A DNA stretch of 64,000 bases from Oscillospiraceae bacterium (GTDB lineage Bacteria; Bacillota; Clostridia; Oscillospirales; Oscillospiraceae): NCBI GenBank assembly GCA_017436955.1, contig JAFSCD010000001.1, positions 62,001 to 126,000 of the forward strand. Direction: 5' to 3'. Numbering within the stretch: the stretch's first letter is position 1; each line of letters begins with the position of its first letter. This document shows, one piece after another, positions 47,242-56,384 of the stretch. The position numbers were made by a program, and so were the translations under genes. The notes below the pieces were generated by a model. The model was not told where the DNA came from. It ran no database searches and saw only the letters and a list, made by a program, of their open reading frames with translations.

Positions 47242-49032
47242 ATGACCATTACAAATGATATTAAGTACATCGGCGTAAACGATCATCAGATCGACCTGTT
47301 TGAGGGGCAGTACGTAGTTCCCAACGGTATGAGCTACAATTCCTATCTGATCCTGGATGAGAAAATTGCCGTGATGGACTCTGTGGATCAGCGCTTCACC
47401 CACGAATGGCTGGACAATGTGCAGCGTGAGCTGGGCGGCAGAAAGCCGGACTACCTGGTGGTGCAGCATATGGAGCCGGATCACTCTGCCAACGTGCATA
47501 ATTTCCTGAAGCTGTATCCCGAGGCCACCGTGGTGGCTTCCGCCAAGGCGTTTGCGATGATGCGGGGCTACTTCGGAACGGACTTTGTTGACCGCCGCAT
47601 GGTGGTGGGAGACGGCGACACCCTGAATCTGGGCAAGCACCTGCTGCACTTCGTAGCTGCGCCTATGGTCCATTGGCCGGAGGTCATCGTTACCTACGAT
47701 TCCTGTGACAAGGTGCTGTTCTCTGCCGACGGCTTCGGTAAGTTCGGCGCGCTGGATGCGCAGGAGGATTGGGCCTGCGAAGCACGCCGGTACTATTTCG
47801 GCATCGTGGGAAAATACGGCGCCCAGGTGCAGGCGCTGCTGAAAAAGGCAGCCGCACTGGATATCGCCACCATTTGCCCTCTGCACGGACCGGTACTGAC
47901 GGAAAATCTGCAAAGCTATATCAACTTGTATGACATCTGGTCGTCCTATCAGCCGGAGAGCGAAGGCGTCGTGATCGCCTACACCTCCGTTTACGGCAAC
48001 ACCAAGGCAGCAGCAGAGCTGCTGGCGCAGAAGCTGAAGGAAAAGGGCTGCCCCAAGGTGGTGCTGAATGACCTTGCCCGCTGCGATATGCACGAAGCGG
48101 TGGAGGATGCCTTCCGCTACAGCAAGCTGGTGCTGGCTACCACCACCTACAATGCGGACGTGTTCCCCTTTATGCGGGAATTTATCAGCCACCTGACGGA
48201 GCGGAATTTCCAAAACCGCACCGTTGCGCTGATGGAAAACGGCTCCTGGGCACCGCTGGCTGCCAAGGTGATGCGCTCCATGCTGGAGGGCAGCAAGAAT
48301 CTGACCTTTACCGATACTACGGTCAGGATCCTCTCCGCACTGGATGAGGACAGCAAGACCCAGATCGAGAATCTGGCAAACGAGCTGTGCCGGGAGTATA
48401 TCGCCCAGCGTGGAGATACCGCCAACAAAAACGATCTGTCCGCGCTGTTCAACATCGGCTACGGTCTGTACGTGGTCACCAGCAACGATGGCACCAAGGA
48501 CAACGGTCTGATCGTCAATACGGTCACCCAGGTCACCAGCACCCCCAACCGGGTGGCGGTCACCATCAACAAGCAGAATTATTCCTACCACGTCATCAAG
48601 CAGACCGGCGTGATGAATGTGAACTGTCTGGATGTTTCCGCGCCCTTCTCCGTGTTTGAGACCTTTGGCTTCCAAAGCGGACGTACCGCGGATAAATTCG
48701 CGGGCATTGAGGAGCTGCGCAGTGATAACGGTCTGCGCTTCCTGCCCCGGTATATCAACTGCTTTATGTCGCTGAAGGTGGAGTCCGTGATGGATCTGGA
48801 TACCCACGGAATGTTCATCTGCTCCGTCACCGAGGCAAGAGTGATGGAGGATAAGCCCACCATGACCTATGACTACTACCATCAGAACGTGAAGCCCAAG
48901 CCCCAGACCGAGGGCAAGAAGGGCTACGTGTGCAAGATCTGTGGCTGGGTCTATGAGGGCGATCCGCTGCCGGAGGATATTATCTGTCCGCTGTGCAAGC
49001 ACGGCGCTGCGGATTTCGAGCCCATTCAATAA
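47242..49032 (+). CDS. Flavodiiron protein fused to flavin reductase and rubredoxin
   Basis: 596 residues. Domains in order: beta-lactamase-like diiron domain with H76-x-E78-x-D80-H81 in QHMEPDHSAN and later ligands in VHWPEV, SADGFGKF and CPLHGPV; flavodoxin-like FMN domain (about 250-395, AYTSVYGNTKAAAEL); flavin-reductase domain (about 405-550); and a C-terminal rubredoxin (about 552-596) with CKICG and CPLC. Such proteins reduce O2 to water or NO to N2O. Having the electron donors in one chain lets NAD(P)H electrons reach the diiron site directly. AAGGAGAATGACT precedes the ATG at 47242. Confidence 0.92.
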   Translation: MTITNDIKYIGVNDHQIDLFEGQYVVPNGMSYNSYLILDEKIAVMDSVDQRFTHEWLDNVQRELGGRKPDYLVVQHMEPDHSANVHNFLKLYPEATVVASAKAFAMMRGYFGTDFVDRRMVVGDGDTLNLGKHLLHFVAAPMVHWPEVIVTYDSCDKVLFSADGFGKFGALDAQEDWACEARRYYFGIVGKYGAQVQALLKKAAALDIATICPLHGPVLTENLQSYINLYDIWSSYQPESEGVVIAYTSVYGNTKAAAELLAQKLKEKGCPKVVLNDLARCDMHEAVEDAFRYSKLVLATTTYNADVFPFMREFISHLTERNFQNRTVALMENGSWAPLAAKVMRSMLEGSKNLTFTDTTVRILSALDEDSKTQIENLANELCREYIAQRGDTANKNDLSALFNIGYGLYVVTSNDGTKDNGLIVNTVTQVTSTPNRVAVTINKQNYSYHVIKQTGVMNVNCLDVSAPFSVFETFGFQSGRTADKFAGIEELRSDNGLRFLPRYINCFMSLKVESVMDLDTHGMFICSVTEARVMEDKPTMTYDYYHQNVKPKPQTEGKKGYVCKICGWVYEGDPLPEDIICPLCKHGAADFEPIQ

Positions 49033-49049
49033 TGCAAAAAAGTAAGCCG

Positions 49050-49080
49050 AAAGCCCCCTTTACACAAGGGGGCTTTTGCT
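49050..49080 (+). terminator. Terminator of the flavodiiron gene
   Basis: AAAGCCCCCTT TACAC AAGGGGGCTTTT, again identical in type to the family A right-arm hairpin. Confidence 0.87.
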
Positions 49081-49172
49081 TGAGATTTGCCGGATCGTCA
49101 ACAGCAGTACAAAACTTGACTTTACCCGGTGGATATGGTACGCTGATGGCATAAAATTGGGAGGAAAAAGCT

Positions 49173-50792
49173 ATGGCAAAAAAGAGGCAAAACCCCGTAT
49201 TGCGCACCCGGCGCTGGGAATTTGAGGAGATATTTCTCTGCCTGTGCGCAGTGCTGTCGGTGATCCTTACCTGGTTTGCAAGCAAATACTGCATTGATTC
49301 CGATGCCTCCAGTGAGCTGGTGCTTGCCAATCATCTGGCGGAAAACGGCGGCATCCTGACGGCGGATTGGGGCTATTCCACCGAGCTGCGGGTGCTCAAT
49401 ACCCAGCTTGTGTATGCGCCGCTGCTGAAGATATTCAGCGATTGGCGGATGGTGCGCTTCTTCGGCGCGCTGATCCTGCAGGCGATCCTGGTGGGGTCTT
49501 ATTACGTATTCACCAAGGCCACCGGCATCAGCAAAAAGATATTTTGCATCAGCGCCGGTCTGTGCCTGCTGCCCATCAGCGTATGCTACGGCAGGATCGT
49601 GCTGTATAACGGCTATTACATCCCCCATATTGCCATTTCTTTTGTGATCTCCGGTTTGGTATTTGCAAAGAATGAAGGCAGAAGCAAGCGCTGGATCGTC
49701 ATTCGTACGCTGGCGCTGCTGGTGCTTTCCTATCTGGGAGGTCTTGGCGGTATTCGCCAGGGTATGATGACCCATGCGCCGCTGCTGCTGGCGGTAGGCA
49801 TCTATTTTGTCCTGGATGATTTCGTCTGCAAGCGGGAGCAGGGAGAGCACAGCAAGAAGCGCCTGGGCTACCTGCTGAACGCCGTTGGCTCTGCGATTGG
49901 CTTCGTTATCGGCTTTTTGGTGAATACCAATGTGCTGGCGAAGCAGTATCAGTTCAGCGACTATTCCGAGAATATGGTGGGGCTGCTGGACGTTTCCTAC
50001 TTTAAGAATATCTCCTACGGTCTTTTGCATCATTTCGGCTTCCGGTCGGATCAGAAGCTGTTGAGCGTTTTGGGCATCCTTTCGGTGCTGGCGATATTTA
50101 TGACCATCGGCTGTATCGTAGTTGCCATCGTGCAGATCGTCAAGTATAAGGAACATAAGGATGTCAGCAGGGCGCTGCCCAGCGTGATGTTCCTCAGCTT
50201 CCTGTCGGTGATGCTGCTGGTGTTCTGCGTGCTGGGCAAGTCCTATTACTATGTGCTGTACCTGACCCCCGTGGTTGCCTGGTATATTCCCGTGTTCGCC
50301 CAGGCTGTGGCGGAGCGACCCAAGACCCATGGGCTGAATCTGCGCAGGATCCTGCCGGTGATCGCAGCGGTGGTGATCTTCATCAACGGCGCTGTCAACG
50401 GCATCTATTTCCTGGACCACACCAAGTTTGAGCAGAAGTATGAAGGCCTGGTATTTACAGACCGGGAGATCACCGACAAGCTGGATCCGGTGGTGGAATT
50501 TTTGGTGGACAACGGCTATGACCGTGGCTATGCCCATTTCTGGAACGCCAATATCATCACCGAGATGTCCGACGGCGCGGTGCGCTTTGTGAATGTGCAT
50601 ACCGACGATCTGTCAAGGATCTCCTACAACTCCTGGCTGTGCCTGAAAACCAACCGGACGCTGGAAGGCACCAAGGACTTCCTGCTGCTGGAGGCCGGGC
50701 AGCAGCAGAGCTTTGAAAGCAAAAACGATACATCCCAGGTGAAGCTGGTATACCGGGATGATAACTACGTGATATACGAGATCAGGAAATAA
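49173..50792 (+). CDS. Polytopic membrane protein, possibly a glycosyltransferase (GT-C like)
   Basis: 539 residues with about ten to twelve helices. An early acidic site after the first helix (SKYCIDSDASSELVLANHL, about 37-55) with paired D residues, plus alternating helices and a soluble C-terminal domain of about 120 residues, is the layout of GT-C lipid-linked sugar transferases, but no decisive motif is seen. GGGAGGAAAAAGCT precedes the ATG. A weak TTGACT/TACGCT promoter may lie near 49117-49145. It faces the surface-polymer operon, which supports a role at the cell surface. Confidence 0.55.
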   Translation: MAKKRQNPVLRTRRWEFEEIFLCLCAVLSVILTWFASKYCIDSDASSELVLANHLAENGGILTADWGYSTELRVLNTQLVYAPLLKIFSDWRMVRFFGALILQAILVGSYYVFTKATGISKKIFCISAGLCLLPISVCYGRIVLYNGYYIPHIAISFVISGLVFAKNEGRSKRWIVIRTLALLVLSYLGGLGGIRQGMMTHAPLLLAVGIYFVLDDFVCKREQGEHSKKRLGYLLNAVGSAIGFVIGFLVNTNVLAKQYQFSDYSENMVGLLDVSYFKNISYGLLHHFGFRSDQKLLSVLGILSVLAIFMTIGCIVVAIVQIVKYKEHKDVSRALPSVMFLSFLSVMLLVFCVLGKSYYYVLYLTPVVAWYIPVFAQAVAERPKTHGLNLRRILPVIAAVVIFINGAVNGIYFLDHTKFEQKYEGLVFTDREITDKLDPVVEFLVDNGYDRGYAHFWNANIITEMSDGAVRFVNVHTDDLSRISYNSWLCLKTNRTLEGTKDFLLLEAGQQQSFESKNDTSQVKLVYRDDNYVIYEIRK

Positions 50793-50795
50793 AAG

Positions 50796-50826
50796 AAAAG
50801 CGAGGTGGATTTCACCTCGCTTTTTG
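50796..50826. terminator. Bidirectional terminator, GCGAGGTG type
   Basis: AAAAGCGAGGTG, GATT, TCACCTCGCTTTTT between convergent genes. Nearly the same hairpin is at 59925-59957 and 63463-63494. Confidence 0.88.
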
Positions 50827-51900
50827 TTATTCTGTTGTAGAGCGGACAAACAATCGCTTGAGCTGCAGCTTGCTGCCGTACTTGCGGATCAGGTCGGAAA
50901 GACCCATCACCACCAGCGCCGTTCCCAGAGACAGACCGTAGTACAGCACCAGCAGCCGCTTGCCGGAGAGCTCGGGGAAGAATTTGTCCATATTGGTGGA
51001 ATAGAAATGATGGCTCAAGTATACGGAAAAGCTGAATCTACCCAGCCAGGAGAAGCGACCGTCGAATACCACCGTGTCGATTCCCTTCTGGCTAAAGGAG
51101 ATGATCAGTCCCAGCGCCAGCAGCAGGATGAAGAAATAATCCATCCGCGAAGCCTTTTCGCGGTACATATAAAGAATGAAAAGCCCGTAGCAGGCATATT
51201 CCGCAAGGGTCAGCAGGATGCGGCCAAAGACGGTGAAATCGACCTTTTTGACGCGCTCCACCACGCCGTACAGGAAAATGCCGATGCCCAGCTCGGCCAA
51301 CGCCCGGAGATTGCCACGGTAAGTCCAGCCGATCCAGCCGGTGGGATTTCTGGGGGAATCTCCGTTCCCGCAGAACCAACCCAGAAGCACAAGGGAAAGA
51401 ACGGGAATGATGACATTCACGGCAGTTTTGCCGAATTTACGCACCAGAGGGTAGAGGATCGCCATAGCCAGCAGCATCGAGGACAGATACCAGATGGCAC
51501 CGTTGACGGGCTTGATCCGAAGTCCGGTCATACCCAGCAGCAACACATCGGAGAAGGATGTGGCCAGCAGCTTGAAGAAGCCGGTCTTGCCGCCGATGTA
51601 CGTGACCGCAAAGGCGAAGATATAGGAAATGATGATCTCGGGGCAGAAGCTCTTGTATTTCTTCAGCAAAAACGCGCCGGTTTCCGCACCCAGAGATACC
51701 GGGCGCTCTTTCATCTTCTGAATGCCGGCCATCATCAGGTAGCCGGATACCAGGAAATAGAATTCCACAGCCAGGCTGCCGCCCAGAAACAGAGAATTTT
51801 CGTCGCCCACCACATAGCGGGTGTGGTGGATCAGCACGATAATGGCAAAAAGAAATTTCAAAAAGTCGATCTTGCTGTTGCGTTTTTTGGTAGAAGCCAT
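50827..51900 (-). CDS. Acyltransferase family 3 membrane protein
   Basis: 357 residues with about ten helices. The N-terminal KIDFLKFLFAIIVLIHHTRY (about 10-29), with the catalytic-type His-His pair at the end of helix 1, GGSLAVEFYFLVSGYLM near 38-54 and a late SVYLSHHFY near 300 are the marks of the OafA/NodX-like family, which O-acylates surface sugars or polymers. AAAGGAGAGCGCCT precedes the ATG at 51900; the upstream in-frame extension lies in the previous gene. Last gene of the tagGH-like operon. Confidence 0.85.
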   Translation of the reverse strand: MASTKKRNSKIDFLKFLFAIIVLIHHTRYVVGDENSLFLGGSLAVEFYFLVSGYLMMAGIQKMKERPVSLGAETGAFLLKKYKSFCPEIIISYIFAFAVTYIGGKTGFFKLLATSFSDVLLLGMTGLRIKPVNGAIWYLSSMLLAMAILYPLVRKFGKTAVNVIIPVLSLVLLGWFCGNGDSPRNPTGWIGWTYRGNLRALAELGIGIFLYGVVERVKKVDFTVFGRILLTLAEYACYGLFILYMYREKASRMDYFFILLLALGLIISFSQKGIDTVVFDGRFSWLGRFSFSVYLSHHFYSTNMDKFFPELSGKRLLVLYYGLSLGTALVVMGLSDLIRKYGSKLQLKRLFVRSTTE

Positions 51901-51919
51901 AGGCGCTCTCCTTTCTGTA

Positions 51920-53116
51920 TCAGCAAAGACCGCACTGCTTCTTGATGATCTGTGCAATTTGCTGTGCGGCGGTGCCGGTTTCCCTGCAGCCCCGGGCGGC
52001 AAGGAAGCCCTCTTTTTTTGCTGCGTAGCTTTCGGCGTCAAAGCCGAGGATGTTTTGGATCAACTGATCGTTACTTTGCGCGATGGGGAAGGGGGTCTCC
52101 TCCAGCGGATAGTAGAAGCCCCGCTCACGGTCGTACTTTTCCAGATCCGGCGCATAGAGGAAGCCGGCACGCCCGGTAAGTACGAAGTCGCAGATCCAGC
52201 TGGAATAATCGGTGATGCCCACGTCGGCTGCCACCATCAGCTCCTGAATGTCGGGATAGGCGGTTGCGTCAAGGATCCGGGGGTCGGACACCTGCGCTTC
52301 CCGGGCCTTCAGGGTCTTCATATGAAAGCGATTCAGCAGCACAAATTCGCCGCCGAAGCGTTCCTCCAGCGCGCCCAGCACCCGGCTGTGATCCAGATCG
52401 TAGCAGGCGGCAGTATCGTCGTTGCGGAAGGTGGGGGCGTACAGGGCGATCTTTTTGTCAGCGTCAATGCCAAAGTGCAGGCGGACACGGTGGGCGACCC
52501 CGGCGTTTTCGGCAAGGAGGATATCGTTTCTTGCGTGACCCAGCTCCAGGATTTCATTTTTCGGCCAGTGGGTCTGGCGGAACACGTCGGTTTCAAAGGC
52601 GGAGTTGGAAACGCACAGATTTACCCATTTGGCGTTGCGCCGGGCAGCCTGCGTCCAGCGTTTATCTTTCACATTTTCCGTGCCGATGCGCTTTAAGCCC
52701 AGGGAGCCGTGCCAGGTCTGGATATAAAACTGATCCTTTTTCCTGACGGGGAAGGGATTCCAGCTGAAGCCGAAGGCATTGTCCACCCAAACCCTGGCGG
52801 TGATCACTTCCTTGAAATAGGGGAAGGTGCCATACACCACCGTGCGCACACCCTCCGGCACCTGCATGGGCTGATTGGGCTTCGTTACCCAAACGATATC
52901 CAGCGGCAGCTTCTGCCGCAGCAGCTCCCGGGTGATATACTTGGGGTTGCAGGAATAGGTGTGGTTAAAGGTCATAAAAATGACCTTATTGGGCTGCACC
53001 TTGCAGATCCGGGACAGCATCCAGCTTGCCGGGATCGCCAGCGCCCAGACAAAAAGCTTGCGCAGCTTCCGCAGGAATACGGTAATGAACTTTCCGGCTT
53101 TTCCAGACATACTCAT
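51920..53116 (-). CDS. CDP-glycerol glycerophosphotransferase-family protein
   Basis: 398 residues. A hydrophobic N-terminal part (about 8-38) is followed by the TagB/TagF fold: FYIQTWHGSLGLKRIG near 131-146 (catalytic His), LYAPTFRND near 226-234, and the ITDYSSWICDFVLTGRAGFLY segment near 300-320. The family adds glycerol phosphate or ribitol phosphate units from CDP-alditols in teichoic-type polymers. It follows the ABC exporter genes, so the polymer is made and exported by the same operon. AGGAAAGGAAA precedes the ATG; an ATG two codons later is possible. Confidence 0.9.
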   Translation of the reverse strand: MSMSGKAGKFITVFLRKLRKLFVWALAIPASWMLSRICKVQPNKVIFMTFNHTYSCNPKYITRELLRQKLPLDIVWVTKPNQPMQVPEGVRTVVYGTFPYFKEVITARVWVDNAFGFSWNPFPVRKKDQFYIQTWHGSLGLKRIGTENVKDKRWTQAARRNAKWVNLCVSNSAFETDVFRQTHWPKNEILELGHARNDILLAENAGVAHRVRLHFGIDADKKIALYAPTFRNDDTAACYDLDHSRVLGALEERFGGEFVLLNRFHMKTLKAREAQVSDPRILDATAYPDIQELMVAADVGITDYSSWICDFVLTGRAGFLYAPDLEKYDRERGFYYPLEETPFPIAQSNDQLIQNILGFDAESYAAKKEGFLAARGCRETGTAAQQIAQIIKKQCGLC

Positions 53117-53146
53117 TTTCCTTTCCTCAAAGCTGCGCAGCAGGCT

Positions 53147-53881
53147 TTATTTCATAAATTCTTCGTAGGCATCCAGTACCTCGTCGGTAGGACCGAACCG
53201 CACCAGCTTGCCTTCGTGGATCCACAGCACCTTGTCGCACAGATCGGCGATGGTCTTGCGGTCGTGGGAGACGATGACCACGGTACGATCCTTGTCCGTG
53301 ATCAGCTCTTTCATCTTTTTGTAGCTCTTTTTCTTGAAATGGGCGTCGCCCACACTGAGCACCTCGTCAATGAGGATGATATCGGTCTCCAGCACGGCGG
53401 TGATGGAGAAGGCCAGCTTGGAGTGCATACCGCTGGAATAGGTGCGTACCGGGGCGTCGATATAGGCGCCCAGCTCGGAGAATTCAATGATTTGCTCCAT
53501 CTTTTCAGCAATCTGCTCTTTGGTAAAGCCCAGCAGCATTGCGGACAGGATGATGTTATCCCTGCCGGAAAGCTCTGTTTTGAAGCCGACGCCGATGGCA
53601 AGCAGGGAAATGGAGTGACCGTGCAGGTCGACCGTGCCGCTGTTGGGGGCGAAGATGCCGGCGATGGCACGCAGCATTGTGGACTTGCCGCTGCCGTTTT
53701 TGCCGACGATGCCCAGAATTTCACCCTTTTTCACCTTAAAGCTGACGTTCTGGACAGCCTGGCAGACCTCGGCCTTGCTCTTTTTGCCCAGCAGCAGGTG
53801 CTTTTTGATGGAGTAGGATTTCAGACTTTTGTAGCTAACGCAAAGGTTTTCTACTTCGATCGCATATTCGCTCATAATCAT
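53147..53881 (-). CDS. Polysaccharide/teichoic acid exporter ATPase (TagH/Wzt type)
   Basis: 244 residues. Walker A GKNGSGKST (60-68), signature YSSGM near 158-162, Walker B IILIDEVLSVGD near 176-187 with the exporter-specific SVGD block, and the switch His in VSHDRKT near 215. It is short: TagH has a long C-terminal part and Wzt a carbohydrate-binding domain, both missing here. The ATG at 53881 overlaps the stop of the permease gene; an ATG two codons later is an alternative. Confidence 0.9.
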   Translation of the reverse strand: MIMSEYAIEVENLCVSYKSLKSYSIKKHLLLGKKSKAEVCQAVQNVSFKVKKGEILGIVGKNGSGKSTMLRAIAGIFAPNSGTVDLHGHSISLLAIGVGFKTELSGRDNIILSAMLLGFTKEQIAEKMEQIIEFSELGAYIDAPVRTYSSGMHSKLAFSITAVLETDIILIDEVLSVGDAHFKKKSYKKMKELITDKDRTVVIVSHDRKTIADLCDKVLWIHEGKLVRFGPTDEVLDAYEEFMK

Positions 53882-54660
53882 ACCGCTTTCAAGTAACTGT
53901 TTTCTTCCTTGTATACCAGCGCAACGCCGCCGACGGTCAGCAGCACGCTCACAACGAACCAAATTCCCAGGAATTTTAGATCCGGCATTCGGCTGTAAAT
54001 CAGGCAATCACGCATTGCAGTAATCAGGGAAGCCAGGGGGTTATAATTGTTCAGATATTCGCCAATGTTGGGGATCTTGGTCTTGATGTTGTAGAAGATA
54101 CCGGTGAGGTAAAACAGGAAGCGAAGGACGATGTTGATCACATTGGCCAGATCCTCCACGTACACACCGAAATGCATCACGATGCAGCTGCAGCCGAAGG
54201 TGAACAGCATCAGTATAATGATAATGGGAATGAAGAACAGCACGTTGAAGGAAATGGGCACCTGGAAGAAGATCATCATCAGCACAACGATACCAAAGGA
54301 GATCATCATCTTGAAGGCGTCTGCCATCAACTGGGCGACGACCAGAATGTACTTGGGGAAATACACCCGGGAGACGATGGGCTTATTCCGCTTGACGATC
54401 CTGACGCTGCTTTTCAGCGTGCCGTTAAAGAAGTTCCACATAGAAAGACCCACGAAAATAAACACGGGGAAATACTGCTCGCTGGCGGAAAACACATATC
54501 CGAAGATAAATGTATAGATCAGCATGAAGCACAGCGGATCCAGAATCCACCAGATCCAGTTCAGGTAGGAGCCGGCGACCTCTGTCTTTAGCTGGGACTT
54601 TGCGGAGACCACAGAGAAAGAGAAATATTTACGAAGGTCAGTAAAAAAACGTTTCAGCAT
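53878..54660 (-). CDS. Polysaccharide/teichoic acid exporter permease (TagG/Wzm type)
   Basis: 260 residues with six helices of the ABC-2 exporter fold. The TEVAGSYLNWIWWILDPL segment (about 26-43) and FVGLSMWNFFNGTLKSS near 71-87 are typical of TagG/RfbA-like permeases that move lipid-linked polymers across the membrane. GGAAGGAATGTTTTT precedes the ATG at 54660. First gene of a four-gene minus-strand operon (permease, ATPase, CDP-glycerol transferase, acyltransferase). Confidence 0.9.
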   Translation of the reverse strand: MLKRFFTDLRKYFSFSVVSAKSQLKTEVAGSYLNWIWWILDPLCFMLIYTFIFGYVFSASEQYFPVFIFVGLSMWNFFNGTLKSSVRIVKRNKPIVSRVYFPKYILVVAQLMADAFKMMISFGIVVLMMIFFQVPISFNVLFFIPIIIILMLFTFGCSCIVMHFGVYVEDLANVINIVLRFLFYLTGIFYNIKTKIPNIGEYLNNYNPLASLITAMRDCLIYSRMPDLKFLGIWFVVSVLLTVGGVALVYKEENSYLKAV

Positions 54661-54733
54661 AAAAACATTCCTTCCTGGCAGGACATAGTAACGGAAAAAT
54701 CCACACAAAGCTCCATAATAAAAGCTTTTTGTT

Positions 54734-54761
54734 ATTATACCATATTTTTCGGGAGTGTCAA
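54734..54761 (-). promoter_or_regulatory. Promoter of the surface-polymer operon
   Basis: Minus strand: TTGACA (54761-54756), 16 bp, TATAAT (54739-54734); both boxes perfect. Confidence 0.88.
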
Positions 54762-54800
54762 TCCATTTGGAATCCTTGCTTCTCCCAAAGGGAGAGCCAA

Positions 54801-54862
54801 GCGGACGGATGTGAGCATCCGCCCCTACAGCCAACCCTTCAGTACGTCCGTAGGGGCGTATC
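54801..54862. repeat. GTAGGGGCG-type hairpin repeat
   Basis: GCGGACGGATGTGAGCATCCGC and CCCCTAC, then ...GTCCGTAGGGGCGTATC. Two family units back to back. Confidence 0.6.
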
Positions 54863-54863
54863 T

Positions 54864-54984
54864 TTCCTCCCTCTTTGAGGGAGGTGGCATTTGCGGAGCA
54901 AATGACAGAGGGAGTGTCGTATGTACGAAGGGACACTCCCCCAGTCACGGCTTGCGCCGTGCCAGCCCCCTCACAGAAGGGGCC
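54864..54984. repeat. Family A inverted-repeat element, gene-less copy 6
   Basis: Left arm CCTCCCTCTTTGAGGGAGG, hairpin CATTTGCggaGCAAATG, GAGGGAGTGTC; right arm GGACACTCCCCCAGTC, hairpin ACGGCttgcGCCGT, CAGCCCCCTC...GAAGGGGCC. Together with the unit at 54801 it fills the gap between two genes; a terminator hairpin GCGAGGGAAtttCCCTCGC follows at 55011-55035. Confidence 0.75.
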
Positions 54985-55034
54985 GGGGCTGCGGATAAAG
55001 ACGATGCAAAAAGCGAGGGAATTTCCCTCGCTTT

Positions 55035-56384
55035 TTATTGTCCAATATGCTTCAATGTCAGCCGGACACAATCGGCGATATCCACCGTACCCACGCCGAA
55101 GATGGAGGTGTGGATCTTGCCGGCGATGGGCGCACGCCAATACGCGTCGATGATACCGCTGCCAAAAGCCATACCCAGCACGGAGCCAACGGTGGCAGCG
55201 TTGCAATCGGTGTCGAAAGCCGCCTCGACCGCCATACAGATGGATTTGCTGTAATCGCCGCCGCCGTAAAGCAGGGTGGCGGCCACGATCATAGCGTTGG
55301 GGATGGTGTGGCACCAGCCGTGGGAGGTATGCTCGTCATACTTTTTGTGGATGGCGGCGAAGCAATCCGCCTGGGATACGCCGTTTTCAAAGCCCTCCAG
55401 CACGGAAATTACTTCCGCGTACAGCCGGCTGGTATGGGGGATTTCCGCCAGACCGCCCAGGATGATATCCCGGATATTGCCGGTCACGGCGGCAACGGAT
55501 AGCATCGCGGCGGCGAACATCTCGCCGTAGATGCCGTTCTTCACGTGGGAGATGCAGCCGTCACGCCACGCCATTTCCGCCGCCAGCGCCGGCTTGCCGG
55601 GATTGATATAGCCGAAATAATCGCCCCTTATCTGTGCGCCGATCCATTCCCGGTAGGCGTTTTGATACACGGCAGAATGGGGCGGGCAGAAGCCGGCCAC
55701 GAAATTGCAGTATGCAACCCGTTCTGCGGTGCAGTAAGCATCCTTGGGTAAGGCGCAAAGCCAGGTTTGCGCCACATCGTCGGGGGTGAAATCCCGACCG
55801 TATTTTTCGATGATCTGCTGGTACAGCACCGTGTAATTGGTGTCATCATCCGGCGGCATACCCTCGCCGTCATCGGCGTAGGTGCAGATGTCGAAATCGA
55901 AGGTGTATCTGCTGCGGATCTCATCGGTCAGGTCGCTGCGCAGGATGTAGCGGTGCAAGGGGTAGTTGCCGGTCTCCTGCAGGAAGGGGAGCAGCTCGTT
56001 GGAGCGGATGCCCTCAATGGATTTGCCCAGCAGACAGCCGCAGGTGCGACCCAGCCAGGCACCCAGCAGCTTGTCCTCCAGATCGGTGGGCGCGGTTTGG
56101 GCGTAGCTGTGGGGCTTGCGCAGCGCCTGGATGGACGGAAGGTCAGAGGGCTCATTGTAGGGATAATCTGTCCGCATTTTTGCGGTGCGCACTTTTTCAA
56201 ACAGTGCGTCACCCAGCGCCTTCTTCACCGCATCGTTGGGAAGGCAATACACGGCGGTGAATACGTCCTTGTAGGCTTCCATATCCAAGCCCTCGTCGAT
56301 GCACTGCTGATACTCTGTCAGCAAATTAACGGGGTAGAATTCATATTCGTGAAGCTGGTCGTATTGCGGTGTGAGTTCTTCCAA
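55035..56384 (-). CDS. ADP-ribosylglycohydrolase-family protein, 2 of 2
   Basis: 449 residues. KLLGAWLGRTCGCLLGKSIEG near 105-125 is the first metal site region, PPDDDTNYTV near 180-190 the second acidic cluster, and FDTDCNAATVGSVLGMAFG near 390-408 the C-terminal metal site; all key aspartates are kept, unlike the copy at 12441. The first 100 residues are an extra helical domain. TTG start at 56384 directly after the TGA of the TraX gene, whose end provides AAAGGAG. Substrate unknown: protein ADP-ribose and ADP-ribosyl metabolites are both possible. Confidence 0.87.
   Translation of the reverse strand: MEELTPQYDQLHEYEFYPVNLLTEYQQCIDEGLDMEAYKDVFTAVYCLPNDAVKKALGDALFEKVRTAKMRTDYPYNEPSDLPSIQALRKPHSYAQTAPTDLEDKLLGAWLGRTCGCLLGKSIEGIRSNELLPFLQETGNYPLHRYILRSDLTDEIRSRYTFDFDICTYADDGEGMPPDDDTNYTVLYQQIIEKYGRDFTPDDVAQTWLCALPKDAYCTAERVAYCNFVAGFCPPHSAVYQNAYREWIGAQIRGDYFGYINPGKPALAAEMAWRDGCISHVKNGIYGEMFAAAMLSVAAVTGNIRDIILGGLAEIPHTSRLYAEVISVLEGFENGVSQADCFAAIHKKYDEHTSHGWCHTIPNAMIVAATLLYGGGDYSKSICMAVEAAFDTDCNAATVGSVLGMAFGSGIIDAYWRAPIAGKIHTSIFGVGTVDIADCVRLTLKHIGQ

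Noticed and set aside
54811..55254. 147-codon plus-strand frame over repeats and the ADP-ribosylglycohydrolase end
   Set aside because: Starts in a repeat and continues antisense to a conserved gene.
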